Shown here: positions 22,503 through 30,390 of the stretch, piece by piece
Numbering within the stretch: position 1 is the first letter of the stretch
Layout: each line of letters opens with the position of its first letter
Source: Corallococcus sp.
GTDB lineage: Bacteria > Bacillota > Clostridia > Christensenellales > CAG-314
Length of the DNA stretch: 64,000 nt
NCBI GenBank assembly: GCA_023665205.1
Contig: JAMPEJ010000001.1
Span: forward strand, 291,540-355,539
Direction of reading: 5' to 3'
Program-made: the position numbers and the translations under genes
Notes under the pieces: model-generated
Database searches by the model: none
What the model was told of the DNA's origin: nothing
The model's input: the letters and a program-made list of their open reading frames with translations, nothing else

Positions 22503-23272
22503 TCGTCGCCCTCCCCGCCTTTGATAGCCTCGTCTTCAAAAGCGCTTGATGTCGCATTTGTGTTTTCTATCCGATCGTCGTCTTGCCGCATTTGTACAAC
22601 GTCTGCGGCAGTGTCGCCCGTGACTGACAAAGAGTCTTGTGACGTATCTGCTTCGGCATTCTCAGCCTGCGGCACGTTTTGCAGCGGCAACTTATTTTTC
22701 GGCTTGGCGGCATCGTAAATGAGCGTATACAACACTCCTAACGCACCGCCTACCAAAATGATATAAATAGAATTGAAGTTGACAAATGTGGATATCCCGA
22801 AAGAAGCAAACAGCAACGCAAAGGAGAACACGTCTTTGTGTATCTGCTTGGACATTTTGATAAACGCGTTTATTATAAGCACTGCTACGCACGCCTGAAT
22901 GCCGGTAAACGCGGCCTTGTACCATTTGTTATCCTGAAATGCCTGTATTGCAAACGACAGCCCGAAAATGATAAGAAAGGACGGCAGAACGACTCCCAAA
23001 GTCGCCAAAAGCGCACCCAAAAAACCACGGGTTTTGAAACCTACCGAAGTTGCGGTATTGACGGCGATAACTCCCGGAGTAGACTCCGCGATAACCAGCA
23101 GATCCAACATATCCTGCGAAGTGATCCATTTCTTTTTTGCAACAAGTTCTTCTTCCAATATTGCAATCATGGCGTAGCCGCCGCCAAAGGTAAAAGCGCC
23201 CACTTTCAAAAAAGTGAGAAACAGCTGCCACAGGCTTACTCTATTCGGTTGTTCTGCGTTTTTTTTGTTCAT
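22499..23272 (-). CDS. chrA: Chromate-transporter-family protein, N-half partner
   Basis: The 257-aa protein carries FTFGGGYAMIAILEEE and ESTPGVIAVNTATSVGF, the same CHR signature as the next gene. About 60 extra acidic, low-complexity C-terminal residues follow (AENAEADTSQDSLSV...), probably a cytoplasmic tail. The tandem arrangement indicates a heterodimeric transporter. The substrate is not evident from sequence. Confidence 0.85.
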   Translation of the reverse strand: MNKKNAEQPNRVSLWQLFLTFLKVGAFTFGGGYAMIAILEEELVAKKKWITSQDMLDLLVIAESTPGVIAVNTATSVGFKTRGFLGALLATLGVVLPSFLIIFGLSFAIQAFQDNKWYKAAFTGIQACVAVLIINAFIKMSKQIHKDVFSFALLFASFGISTFVNFNSIYIILVGGALGVLYTLIYDAAKPKNKLPLQNVPQAENAEADTSQDSLSVTGDTAADVVQMRQDDDRIENTNATSSAFEDEAIKGGEGDE

Positions 23273-23341
23273 TGTTTTATGTCGAAAAATAATATTACGT
23301 TTTTGTAAAAATTCAATCTTTTACTATTTCCGTTGCAAGTC

Positions 23342-24250
23342 TTATCTAAAAACGTGCGGAACGTCTTGCATAACTGCGGCAATATCCGCCTCTGAAAACT
23401 CCGGCACGTAATCCTTAGTTGCCGATTGCATATCCTGCGTAAAGCCGTTAGTTAGCCCCAGATTGAAAAAATACTGCACTACGCTTTGGTATTCGTGCTT
23501 AAAAAGAGGACGGTTGAGCTGCGGGAAAACGTTGTCTAAGCGCGCTGCAAAATACTGAGACATAAGGCTTACGAATGTACTCTTGCCGAAAGCGGAAATC
23601 CAATCCAACACGCGCTTGCTGTCCTCAACAAACGACGGCAAAACTAAGTGACGGATAATAAGTCCTCGCTTTATCATTCCGTCGGAGTCAAATTCGTCTT
23701 TCGGCTGCTGTCGACGCATTTCCGCAATTGCAGACGTCGCCACGTCAAAATAGTCTGGCGCATTGCACATCTGCGCAGATACCTGCCGCGAACAAAACTT
23801 CAAGTCCGGCAAATACACGTCCACCAAGCCGTCCAGCGTTTTTAGCGCGGAGACTTTTTCGTAAGACGACGTGTTGTACACTACGGGCACTCTAAGCCGC
23901 GGCTTGGCAAGTTCCAATGCTCGAGCAACGTCTTGACTGACGTGCGAAGGAGTAACCAAATTAACGTTGGCGGCGCCTATATCCTGCAAATACAAAAACA
24001 CGTCTGCCAAACGATTTGCGGAAACCGAAACGCCGTGCGGTCGTACCGTTATATCGTAGTTTTGACAAAACCGACAACGCAAATTACACCCTGCAAAAAA
24101 TACGGTACCGCTGCCCTGTATGCCCGAAATACACGGTTCCTCCCAAGCGTGTTTTGCCACGCGGGAAACGACGATGCCGCAAGTGCCGCATACGCCTACG
24201 TTCATGTTTCTATCCGCATTACAGTTTCGCGGGCAAAGATTGCATTTCAT
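23342..24250 (-). CDS. Radical SAM protein, PflA-like
   Basis: The protein (302 aa) starts with a cysteine-rich segment (CNLCPRNCNADRN...GVCGTCG) and has the radical SAM cluster motif CNLRCRFCQN at about residues 54-63. The later sequence (VNLVTPSHVSQD, VDVYLPDLKF) is typical of the pyruvate-formate-lyase-activating-enzyme-like branch. Its partner enzyme is not adjacent. The ribosome site GGAAG lies 12 bases before the ATG. Confidence 0.85.
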   Translation of the reverse strand: MKCNLCPRNCNADRNMNVGVCGTCGIVVSRVAKHAWEEPCISGIQGSGTVFFAGCNLRCRFCQNYDITVRPHGVSVSANRLADVFLYLQDIGAANVNLVTPSHVSQDVARALELAKPRLRVPVVYNTSSYEKVSALKTLDGLVDVYLPDLKFCSRQVSAQMCNAPDYFDVATSAIAEMRRQQPKDEFDSDGMIKRGLIIRHLVLPSFVEDSKRVLDWISAFGKSTFVSLMSQYFAARLDNVFPQLNRPLFKHEYQSVVQYFFNLGLTNGFTQDMQSATKDYVPEFSEADIAAVMQDVPHVFR

Positions 24251-24479
24251 AACGCCATGTCTTCCTGATTACGTACACAGTATAAAATATTTTGCATGTT
24301 TTTGCAAGCAATCGCCGTAATATGCAAAAGTTAAATCTTGCCCGTTTGAGCGCCTGTAAGAAACAACATACAAAACCGGCAACGGTTAGACAAAAATAAC
24401 GCCGCACAAAAAAAAGAATACAAGCCCTGCCGCCTAGTAACGGAAGCCAAGCAATATACTAGTATACAAGGAGAAAAAT

Positions 24480-25157
24480 ATGTTTGCGTTTTTGGATATT
24501 TTGAAACGGCTGTTTTTTTTGACCGGATATTTCAGCAACGGCAGCTACCCCAAACCGCTTTCCGCAGAGGAAGAAGCGGAATGCATTGCACGAATGCAAA
24601 AGGGAAGTAAGACGGCGCGAGACAAACTTATTTGCCACAATATGCGCTTAGTGGCGCATATTGCAAAAAAATACGGCAAAAACGATATGGACGACCTTAT
24701 TTCCATCGGTTCGATAGGCCTTATAAAAGGCGTGGAAACTTTTTCGCCAAACAAAGGCACCACGCTTGCAACGTACCTTGCGCGCTGCATAGAAAACGAA
24801 ATACTGATGACGCTACGCGCAAACAAACGCTACCAAAATACAGTGTACCTAAACAACACTTTGGGCGTGGATAACGACGGAAACGAATATACGCTTTACG
24901 ACGTACTGGCAATAAAGGAAGACAGCGTATTCCATCAAGCGGAAATTTCCATACTGCGTGAAAATATGCTGAAATGCATACGTGAACGTCTGAACGAGCG
25001 GGAACAAAAAATAATACTTATGCGTTACGGAATAGAAGAAGGTGCAGTACCTCTTACACAACTGCAAACGGCAAAAAAACTTGGAATATCCCGCAGTTAT
25101 ATTTCCCGTATAGAAACGCGTGCACTGGAAAAACTGCGCCAATATTTTGAAGAATAA
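24480..25157 (+). CDS. sigK: Sporulation RNA polymerase sigma factor SigK
   Basis: Full-length 225-aa sigma-70 protein with a short hydrophobic pro-sequence (FAFLDILKRLFFLTGYF), region 2 (DDLISIGSIGLIKGVETF) and region 4 (LTQLQTAKKLGISRSYISRIETRALEKLR). AAGGAG is 7 bases before the ATG. The gene is uninterrupted, with no skin element. SigK directs late mother-cell transcription, so the organism is probably a spore former. The hydrophobic start implies pro-protein processing. Confidence 0.9.
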   Translation: MFAFLDILKRLFFLTGYFSNGSYPKPLSAEEEAECIARMQKGSKTARDKLICHNMRLVAHIAKKYGKNDMDDLISIGSIGLIKGVETFSPNKGTTLATYLARCIENEILMTLRANKRYQNTVYLNNTLGVDNDGNEYTLYDVLAIKEDSVFHQAEISILRENMLKCIRERLNEREQKIILMRYGIEEGAVPLTQLQTAKKLGISRSYISRIETRALEKLRQYFEE

Positions 25158-25162
25158 CGCTA

Positions 25163-25191
25163 TTGACACAAACATAAAAATAAGTTAAACT
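25163..25191 (+). promoter_or_regulatory. Promoter of the FakA-domain gene
   Basis: TTGACA (25163-25168), 17-bp spacer, TAAACT (25186-25191), about 60 bp before the start codon at 25254 and just after the sigK stop. Confidence 0.65.
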
Positions 25192-25253
25192 TTTTGTGCA
25201 AATATGCCTCTCGCATATTTACGATCGAACGAAAAAAACAAAGGAGAACTGAA

Positions 25254-25502
25254 ATGGAATTTACATACGACACCCAAATGCTTGTGGAAGGCAAAAACTT
25301 GGACGATAACGAAGTAAAAAAATATATTACGGAAAATATCGAAGGCGACTGTCTACTTGTTGTAGGCGACGAAGAACTGTTGAAACTGCACTTCCACACC
25401 AATACTCCTTGGAAAGTATTGGAATATTGCGCTACGCTGGGCGAAGTTTACGATATTGTAATAGAAAATATGGTACGCCAAGCAAACGGGTTACAAGGCT
25501 AA
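25254..25502 (+). CDS. Stand-alone FakA/DegV-partner-like domain, 82 aa
   Basis: AAAGGAG precedes the ATG at 25254. The core, GDCLLVVGDEELLKLHFHTN followed by TPWKVLEYCATLGEVYDIVIENM, closely follows the segment of fatty-acid kinase subunit FakA that usually reads GDSLVVVGDDDLIKVHVHT...GKVLEY. FakA proteins are about 550 aa; here only this module exists as a complete small gene with its own promoter and terminator. A regulatory or binding role is possible. Catalysis is unlikely because the kinase domain is absent. Confidence 0.75.
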   Translation: MEFTYDTQMLVEGKNLDDNEVKKYITENIEGDCLLVVGDEELLKLHFHTNTPWKVLEYCATLGEVYDIVIENMVRQANGLQG

Positions 25503-25654
25503 GCAAAACAACTCCGCTTTGTAAAAATCGGCAATTTACGTTTGCATTCAGTCATATCGGTCAAAAAAGTATTCTATACTTACACAGGGCTGATTTCTCT
25601 CCAAACAAAACGATTATTGCCGGTAAGCAACGAAACAAATACTGCAGCAAAATA

Positions 25655-25690
25655 AAAAACTTCGGTTGAATTAGCAACCGAAGTTTTTTG
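25655..25690 (+). terminator. Rho-independent terminator
   Basis: AAACTTCGGTTG/CAACCGAAGTTTTTT forms an 11-12 bp stem with a T6 run. The arms are A/T-flanked on both strands, so it can also end the leftward gene at 25701. Confidence 0.85.
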
Positions 25691-25700
25691 TTTGATTCTG

Positions 25701-25922
25701 TTAGATGTTGAGCAAGCGAAGAATGTGTTTGCTGACAATCATCAAGATAAGGTCTACGATCCAAAGGATAAATCCAAGACCGATCAAACGGATGATGGCG
25801 GCAAGGATTTTACCTTCCATAAGTCTGGTGATAAAGCCGAACAACCAAGCCGTTACGGGGATGATTGCGCAGATCACGCTTACGATGTAGGGGAGACCAA
25901 AATAGTCGCTCTTTTTAGCCAT
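25701..25922 (-). CDS. Small membrane protein, 73 aa
   Basis: After MAKKSDYFG the protein has two to three hydrophobic stretches (YIVSVICAIIPVTAWLFGFI; ILAAIIRLIGLGFILWIVDLILMIV). GGAGG is 7 bases before the ATG at 25922. It resembles short clostridial membrane proteins of unknown function and is similar in style to the 102-aa protein at 26802. Confidence 0.7.
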   Translation of the reverse strand: MAKKSDYFGLPYIVSVICAIIPVTAWLFGFITRLMEGKILAAIIRLIGLGFILWIVDLILMIVSKHILRLLNI

Positions 25923-26112
25923 TGTTTTTACCTCCATTTTTGGTAGTTATATTATACTATACAAGTTGCTAAAATGCAATATAATACACCAAAAAAATTT
26001 TATGAATTTTTTATAAAATATTTGTAACATTTCTTTTGTGCGTCATAAAAGGATTACGATTGAATTTATATACGATTATTTTGAAATAAAACGTTTACGA
26101 AACGCGCTACTT

Positions 26113-26316
26113 GTTAACGCCATCCGCCGTTTTATTGCTCGTTTACGATTACCGTCTCCTTTCCTATGCTTCTCAAAAATTTCTTAAAATCTTCTGTTTT
26201 AACCACGACGGTTTTGGTTAACGCCATCCGCCGTTTTTTGCTCGTTTACAATTACCGTCTCCTTTCCTATGCTTTGCAGAAATTTCTTAAAATCTTCTGT
26301 TTTAACCACGACGGTT
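26113..26316 (-). repeat. About 100-bp tandem duplication of the ybaK-like gene 3' end
   Basis: Segments 26113-26213 and 26217-26316 match over about 100 bp with a few substitutions and one indel. The right copy encodes the true C-terminus of the deacylase; the left copy is mostly downstream of its stop. Confidence 0.9.
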
Positions 26317-26723
26317 GCCGTGTTATCGCAAGGGTGAAATTTGACGTTGCGGCTATTCCACACTTCCGCATCTATCAAAAGCTTTGCAGAATAAGTAGAA
26401 TTTTCGTTAAGGAATGCATAGGGAGAAACGCTGCCGCGATGCACGCCTAAATCGGCAAACAGTTTTTCTTCGGTTGCAAACTCAAACTTGGCGCATCCGA
26501 CGTAAGCGGCCAACCCTCGCATATCTGCGCGCTTGTCAAACGGAAGTACGACCATATAAAAGTTGTCGCTCTTTTTATCTTTTACGTACAGACTTTTGCA
26601 AGACATACAATCGGGCACGTGAATGATCTTGCGCGATTCTTCCGTTGTTACAACCGCCTCGTGACGGATCAACGTGTAGGACACGCCTATAATTTGCAAA
26701 TAATTTGTTACCTTGGCTATCAT
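26199..26723 (-). CDS. YbaK/ProX-family aminoacyl-tRNA deacylase
   Basis: The protein (174 aa) matches the YbaK/EbsC/ProXp domain: a conserved Lys in CKSLYVKDKK (about 43-52), RADMRGLAAYVG and GVHRGSVSPYAFLN. These enzymes hydrolyse mischarged tRNAs, typically Ala- or Cys-tRNA-Pro. The C-terminus (VVVKTEDFKKFLQSIGKE, then NQNRRG) is altered because a duplicated copy of the 3' end follows, so the last residues come from the duplication. Confidence 0.85.
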   Translation of the reverse strand: MIAKVTNYLQIIGVSYTLIRHEAVVTTEESRKIIHVPDCMSCKSLYVKDKKSDNFYMVVLPFDKRADMRGLAAYVGCAKFEFATEEKLFADLGVHRGSVSPYAFLNENSTYSAKLLIDAEVWNSRNVKFHPCDNTATVVVKTEDFKKFLQSIGKETVIVNEQKTADGVNQNRRG

Positions 26724-26729
26724 AAAAAA

Positions 26730-26777
26730 ATTGTACTACAAAAATCAAAAGCCGTCAACGGAGACCGACGACGGCTT
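26730..26777 (-). terminator. Terminator for the 102-aa membrane protein gene
   Basis: AAAGCCGTCGTC.../GACGGCTTTT is followed by GATTTTT on the minus strand, 25 bp after the stop of the gene at 26802. Confidence 0.65.
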
Positions 26778-26801
26778 TGTCGATTTGCAGTGTAAGTTAT
26801 A

Positions 26802-27110
26802 TTATCTTCCCAAAGCGCCGGGCAAAACAATAAACACCAATACGATAAGCAATACCAATATATACAACACCAACCACACTACGGGTTTGTTACGTATATA
26901 GCGATACGCCAGTATTGCAACGATACAAATAGCGATTGCAGAAGCAACGGCGCCTACCCAACCTGCCGCAGCAGCCAAATTGTTGGCATCTACTAAACGC
27001 AAGATACCGGACACAAGATACATCAATGCAACGACGGTAAGAGCCCAAAACGAAATTTTATTCAAACTCCATCTGCTTCCGCCGCCGTTATTGGAATTCT
27101 TTTTTCCCAT
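26802..27110 (-). CDS. Three-helix membrane protein, 102 aa
   Basis: A polar, Gly/Asn-rich N-terminus (MGKKNSNNGGGSRW) precedes three hydrophobic helices (FWALTVVALMYLVSGIL; AAGWVGAVASAIAICIVAIL; WLVLYILVLLIVLVFIVLPG). GGAGG lies 7 bases before the ATG. No conserved motif; function unknown. Confidence 0.7.
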   Translation of the reverse strand: MGKKNSNNGGGSRWSLNKISFWALTVVALMYLVSGILRLVDANNLAAAAGWVGAVASAIAICIVAILAYRYIRNKPVVWLVLYILVLLIVLVFIVLPGALGR

Positions 27111-27282
27111 TATATTATACCTCCCAAAAAAGATAATGGAATTATACCGCCGAACTGCAAATATTGCAAGTGATTTTCAAATATTTTACTATACCGCGGC
27201 ATAATAACAAACTGCAAAAACAATGACCCAGAAAAAATATTTTAGACCGGAATCTATAATCGTACCGACTTTATTGCTGCGA

Positions 27283-27975
27283 CTATGCAGAATACAAATA
27301 CAACATTACTCCGTCGAATATTTTTTGGCAAATCGTTTTACGATACTCTTCCGTTTGCAATTGAGCGGAATCGACCTCGTTGCTCAAAAAACCGCACTCA
27401 ACGATAACGGCAGTGCAAGGGCTTTCACGGCAGATATAAAAATCGCCGTCGATAGCCTCGTGCCTGTTTCCCGTAAATCCGTTAAATACTTTTTGTAAAC
27501 TCTCCGCCAAGATCCGCCCCTGCTCGTAGCCCTCTTGAAAAAATACCTGCGGACCGCTGCGCGACGATTGAGAAAACTTGTTCATATGTATGCTAAGCAC
27601 CAAATTTGGTTTGGCATTGACGATAATTTCCTTGCGTTTTTGCATATCGCGCTGCTTAAACCCGTTTGTAGGCAATCCGTACAAACCGCCGCTGTCCGTA
27701 CGCGTGTACACCACGTTAAATCCGCATTGCACAAAAAGTTTGCCCAGTTCGTTGCTGTACTCTAAGTTGAGGTCGCTTTCCTTAACGCCGTTTTTTGCAA
27801 CTACGCCGCCGTCTATGCCGCCGTGCCCAGCGTCTATCACTACGGTAAAGTCGATAAGCGCGCCCTCTTTGCGGCCGAACGTGTCCACGCACAAAAATAC
27901 TCCCAGCACCAATTGCAGTACTATGAGTACCGCTAACACTGCCGTTATTCTTTTTCGGTGCAAAACTATCAGCAC
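27283..27975 (-). CDS. cwlD: N-acetylmuramoyl-L-alanine amidase CwlD
   Basis: An N-terminal membrane/signal segment (ITAVLAVLIVLQLVLGVFLCV) is followed by an Amidase_3 domain. The zinc ligands fit: His in VIDAGHGG (about 46-53), Glu in KESDLNLEYS, His in LSIHMN and catalytic Glu in VECGFLSN. At 230 aa it matches CwlD, which helps make muramic-delta-lactam in spore cortex peptidoglycan. It agrees with the nearby sigK in pointing to sporulation. Confidence 0.9.
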   Translation of the reverse strand: MLIVLHRKRITAVLAVLIVLQLVLGVFLCVDTFGRKEGALIDFTVVIDAGHGGIDGGVVAKNGVKESDLNLEYSNELGKLFVQCGFNVVYTRTDSGGLYGLPTNGFKQRDMQKRKEIIVNAKPNLVLSIHMNKFSQSSRSGPQVFFQEGYEQGRILAESLQKVFNGFTGNRHEAIDGDFYICRESPCTAVIVECGFLSNEVDSAQLQTEEYRKTICQKIFDGVMLYLYSA

Positions 27976-28361
27976 TGTACGCTCCTTTTTCGTTAAAAAG
28001 TAAAAATCCGATTACGACAAAATTATAGCAAAATCATATCGAAATGGTCAAAAATCGACATTTTTTGCAGTAAAAAGTGCAAGGTTGTGCACTTATCCAC
28101 AAAGTTATCCACAATCGCGCAAGCAACTGTGGACAAGATGTTTCACAATTTTTGTGTAACGCAAACTTGTCCTATCCGACATTACGATATGCCGCAAGTT
28201 GCCTAAAAATAACCGTAGAAATCCTTACTTTCGGGTCGAAAATTGTTAACAAACGTCAACTATTTCACAAATAATATTTTACCGCAAATTACTTTTTAAC
28301 GGGTATATCGCGCCTGCTATTTGTAAACAATCTACATAACCAAAATAAGGAGAGACATTAA
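27976..28361. other. Intergenic region with DnaA-box cluster
   Basis: No gene is seen between cwlD (leftward) and the ferritin-like gene (rightward). It holds the DnaA boxes at 28093-28136 and an AT-rich stretch. AAGGAG for the rightward gene lies just before 28362. No dnaA, dnaN or gyrase gene is nearby, so it is not evidently oriC. Confidence 0.6.
28093..28136. promoter_or_regulatory. Cluster of three DnaA boxes
   Basis: Two perfect TTATCCACA boxes (28093-28101 and 28105-28113) lie 12 bp apart on the plus strand. A one-mismatch box on the minus strand (TTGTCCACA, 28128-28136) follows. The spacing is tight, as in regulatory DnaA-binding sites. Confidence 0.7.
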
Positions 28362-29603
28362 ATGAGCATGAATCCGTTTACAGAAAAACCGATAAAGACA
28401 AACGACGACTTTTACAGTTGGAAACAACTTTCGGTAAAGCCTTACAACAAGTTTGACGTAGATCCGTACACGCGCGTTCGCATTATATTGGCAAACGGCG
28501 CCGAATACGAAGCGGTTTGGTTTTGCCACCAATTTCACAGGCACGAATCCAACAACGACTTGCGCCGCGAACTTGCAATAACCCGCCGTAAAGAACAGCA
28601 ACAACAAAAACGCATTGCCGCACTTAAACCGATCGGCGAAGGAATACTGGAACACACCATAGGATACGAACAGTTGGCGGTTGACCTTACCGCAATATTC
28701 GCCGCACGCGAAAGCGATAAATACGTAAAACAAGCCATGGACTTTGCGCTCCTAGAGGACTTTGATCACCTGTACAGATACGCCGATCTGTTGGAAATGG
28801 ACAAAGGCATTATTGCGGAAAAACTTTTGGGAGGATACACCGAACTTATGCCGGGACGCCCCACCATATCCGAACACCGCTACCCTGCCGACGACATAAA
28901 ACGCTACACCAATTTCAAAAAAGCAAGCAGTCTTACTAAACTGGACATAAATATTTTGACTGCGGCGGAACAACAAACGATGAACTACTATATGAGCCAA
29001 GCGGCATTTTATCAAAATAAAATGGGCAGGCAGTTGTATACGGAAATAGGTATGATAGAAGAACAGCACGTATCGCTTTACGGCGGACTTAAAGACACCA
29101 CTTGCACGTGGCTTGAGGAGATGTTGATGCACGAATACACCGAGTGCTATCTGTACTACTCGTTGTGGCAGGACGAAACCGACGCATACGTCAAAAAGAT
29201 TTGGGAACAACACTTCAACGACGAGTTGGCACATCTGCACAAAGCCGTAGAATTACTGCAAAAATACGAAAACAAAGTTTGGCAGCAAGTTATCCCCAAA
29301 GGCGAATTCCCTGAACTATTGTCCTTCCACTCCAATATCGACTATATCCGCGACGTGCTGAAAAACACCGTTACTTTGACGGCCAAAGGGGAAGGCTACG
29401 TAGAAGTATCCGAAATGCCTGCTGACGCAAAATTCTTTGAATACCAATCGGAAGTAAACGTAAAAGACAGCGAAGTGGCCAGCCACTGCGTGATCAAAAA
29501 ATATATTTCCGATAACGACAAAGATTACCGTTTCCAAACGGCGGAACACCCCGTAGAAGAACTGCGCGACAGACACCGCGACAACACCACTGTGGGACGT
29601 TGA
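28362..29603 (+). CDS. Ferritin-like four-helix protein, 413 aa
   Basis: AAGGAGAG precedes the ATG. Two E-x-x-H type pairs (IGMIEEQHVSLY and HFNDELAHLHKAVELL), plus EEMLMHEYTECYLYY between them, give a carboxylate/histidine set typical of di-iron ferritin-like folds. About 100 N-terminal residues and a 100-residue C-terminal tail are outside this core. It is monocistronic with its own terminator. Such proteins occur in Clostridia as uncharacterised; a peroxide or iron role is inference. Confidence 0.65.
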   Translation: MSMNPFTEKPIKTNDDFYSWKQLSVKPYNKFDVDPYTRVRIILANGAEYEAVWFCHQFHRHESNNDLRRELAITRRKEQQQQKRIAALKPIGEGILEHTIGYEQLAVDLTAIFAARESDKYVKQAMDFALLEDFDHLYRYADLLEMDKGIIAEKLLGGYTELMPGRPTISEHRYPADDIKRYTNFKKASSLTKLDINILTAAEQQTMNYYMSQAAFYQNKMGRQLYTEIGMIEEQHVSLYGGLKDTTCTWLEEMLMHEYTECYLYYSLWQDETDAYVKKIWEQHFNDELAHLHKAVELLQKYENKVWQQVIPKGEFPELLSFHSNIDYIRDVLKNTVTLTAKGEGYVEVSEMPADAKFFEYQSEVNVKDSEVASHCVIKKYISDNDKDYRFQTAEHPVEELRDRHRDNTTVGR

Positions 29604-29648
29604 CACGCTTCGCAGCGTAAATTTAATTAACTATAAATTAAAAACAAC

Positions 29649-29676
29649 AAAAGGTCGCATATGCGACCTTTTTGAT
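29649..29676 (+). terminator. Bidirectional terminator
   Basis: AAAAGGTCGCAT/ATGCGACCTTTT is a perfect 12-bp stem, with T-runs on both strands, between convergent genes. Confidence 0.85.
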
Positions 29677-29694
29677 ATATAATAAGATTATCAA

Positions 29695-30387
29695 TTAAAA
29701 CTTTTGAATAAACTTATCGATTATTTTTTGCTGAGACGCTTTTGTTACGCCTGCTGACGTAAGGTAATTTTGCACACTGCCGTATTCGGCTCGGAATAAA
29801 CGCAAAAAACCTTCCATATGTTCCGGATGCGGGATAAATACGTCTTTTTCCGCATCTACTCGGAAAAGATCTGCCTGTATTCTATCCAAGAAATATGCGT
29901 AAGACAACGTGTAATCGGCAATAACGTCCATATCGGAAACGCCTGCCAACATCAACAAAAGCGCAGCAACTACTCCGGTACGGTCTTTGCCGGCAAAACA
30001 ATGAAACAACGCCGCCCCTTCGTTTTGCGCAAAAATATCAAAAAGAGTTTTTATTATTTGTTTGTTATCCGCAATTTGCATATAACTTGCAGGAACGTCT
30101 TTGGCGTAGCGAGGAGCCTTTCCGTCGCCCAAAGGAACGTTAAAATATTCAATACCTTTGACGTTTTTCGCCGAAGGCAACGTTTCGTCAGAGTTTTGTC
30201 CGCCGCGCAAATCTATTATTGCAGTAACGTTCAATTTCTTTAGTAACGCAATGTCGTAGGCGTCAAAGTGCACAGGCCAACCGCTCCGGAAAAACACGTT
30301 CCACTTTGTCGCGCCGAAAGACGTTGCGTAGCCGCCGAGATCGCGAGCGTTCAGCGTATACGAAAAAGGAATCCTTCTGTATAGCAT
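29695..30387 (-). CDS. Tyrosine-protein phosphatase (DSP-PTPase type)
   Basis: The P-loop HCFAGKDRTG (CX5R, about residues 134-143) and the upstream NARDLGGY and GAT-FRSG phrases match the bacterial Tyr/dual-specificity phosphatase family (PF13350). Length 230 aa is normal. It starts 3 bp after the pepT stop, so it is in the same transcript as the peptidase gene. Confidence 0.85.
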   Translation of the reverse strand: MLYRRIPFSYTLNARDLGGYATSFGATKWNVFFRSGWPVHFDAYDIALLKKLNVTAIIDLRGGQNSDETLPSAKNVKGIEYFNVPLGDGKAPRYAKDVPASYMQIADNKQIIKTLFDIFAQNEGAALFHCFAGKDRTGVVAALLLMLAGVSDMDVIADYTLSYAYFLDRIQADLFRVDAEKDVFIPHPEHMEGFLRLFRAEYGSVQNYLTSAGVTKASQQKIIDKFIQKF

Positions 30388-30390
30388 ACC

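Noticed and set aside
24480..25157. Possible skin-type interruption of sigK
   Set aside because: The sigma factor reads through regions 2 to 4 without a break.
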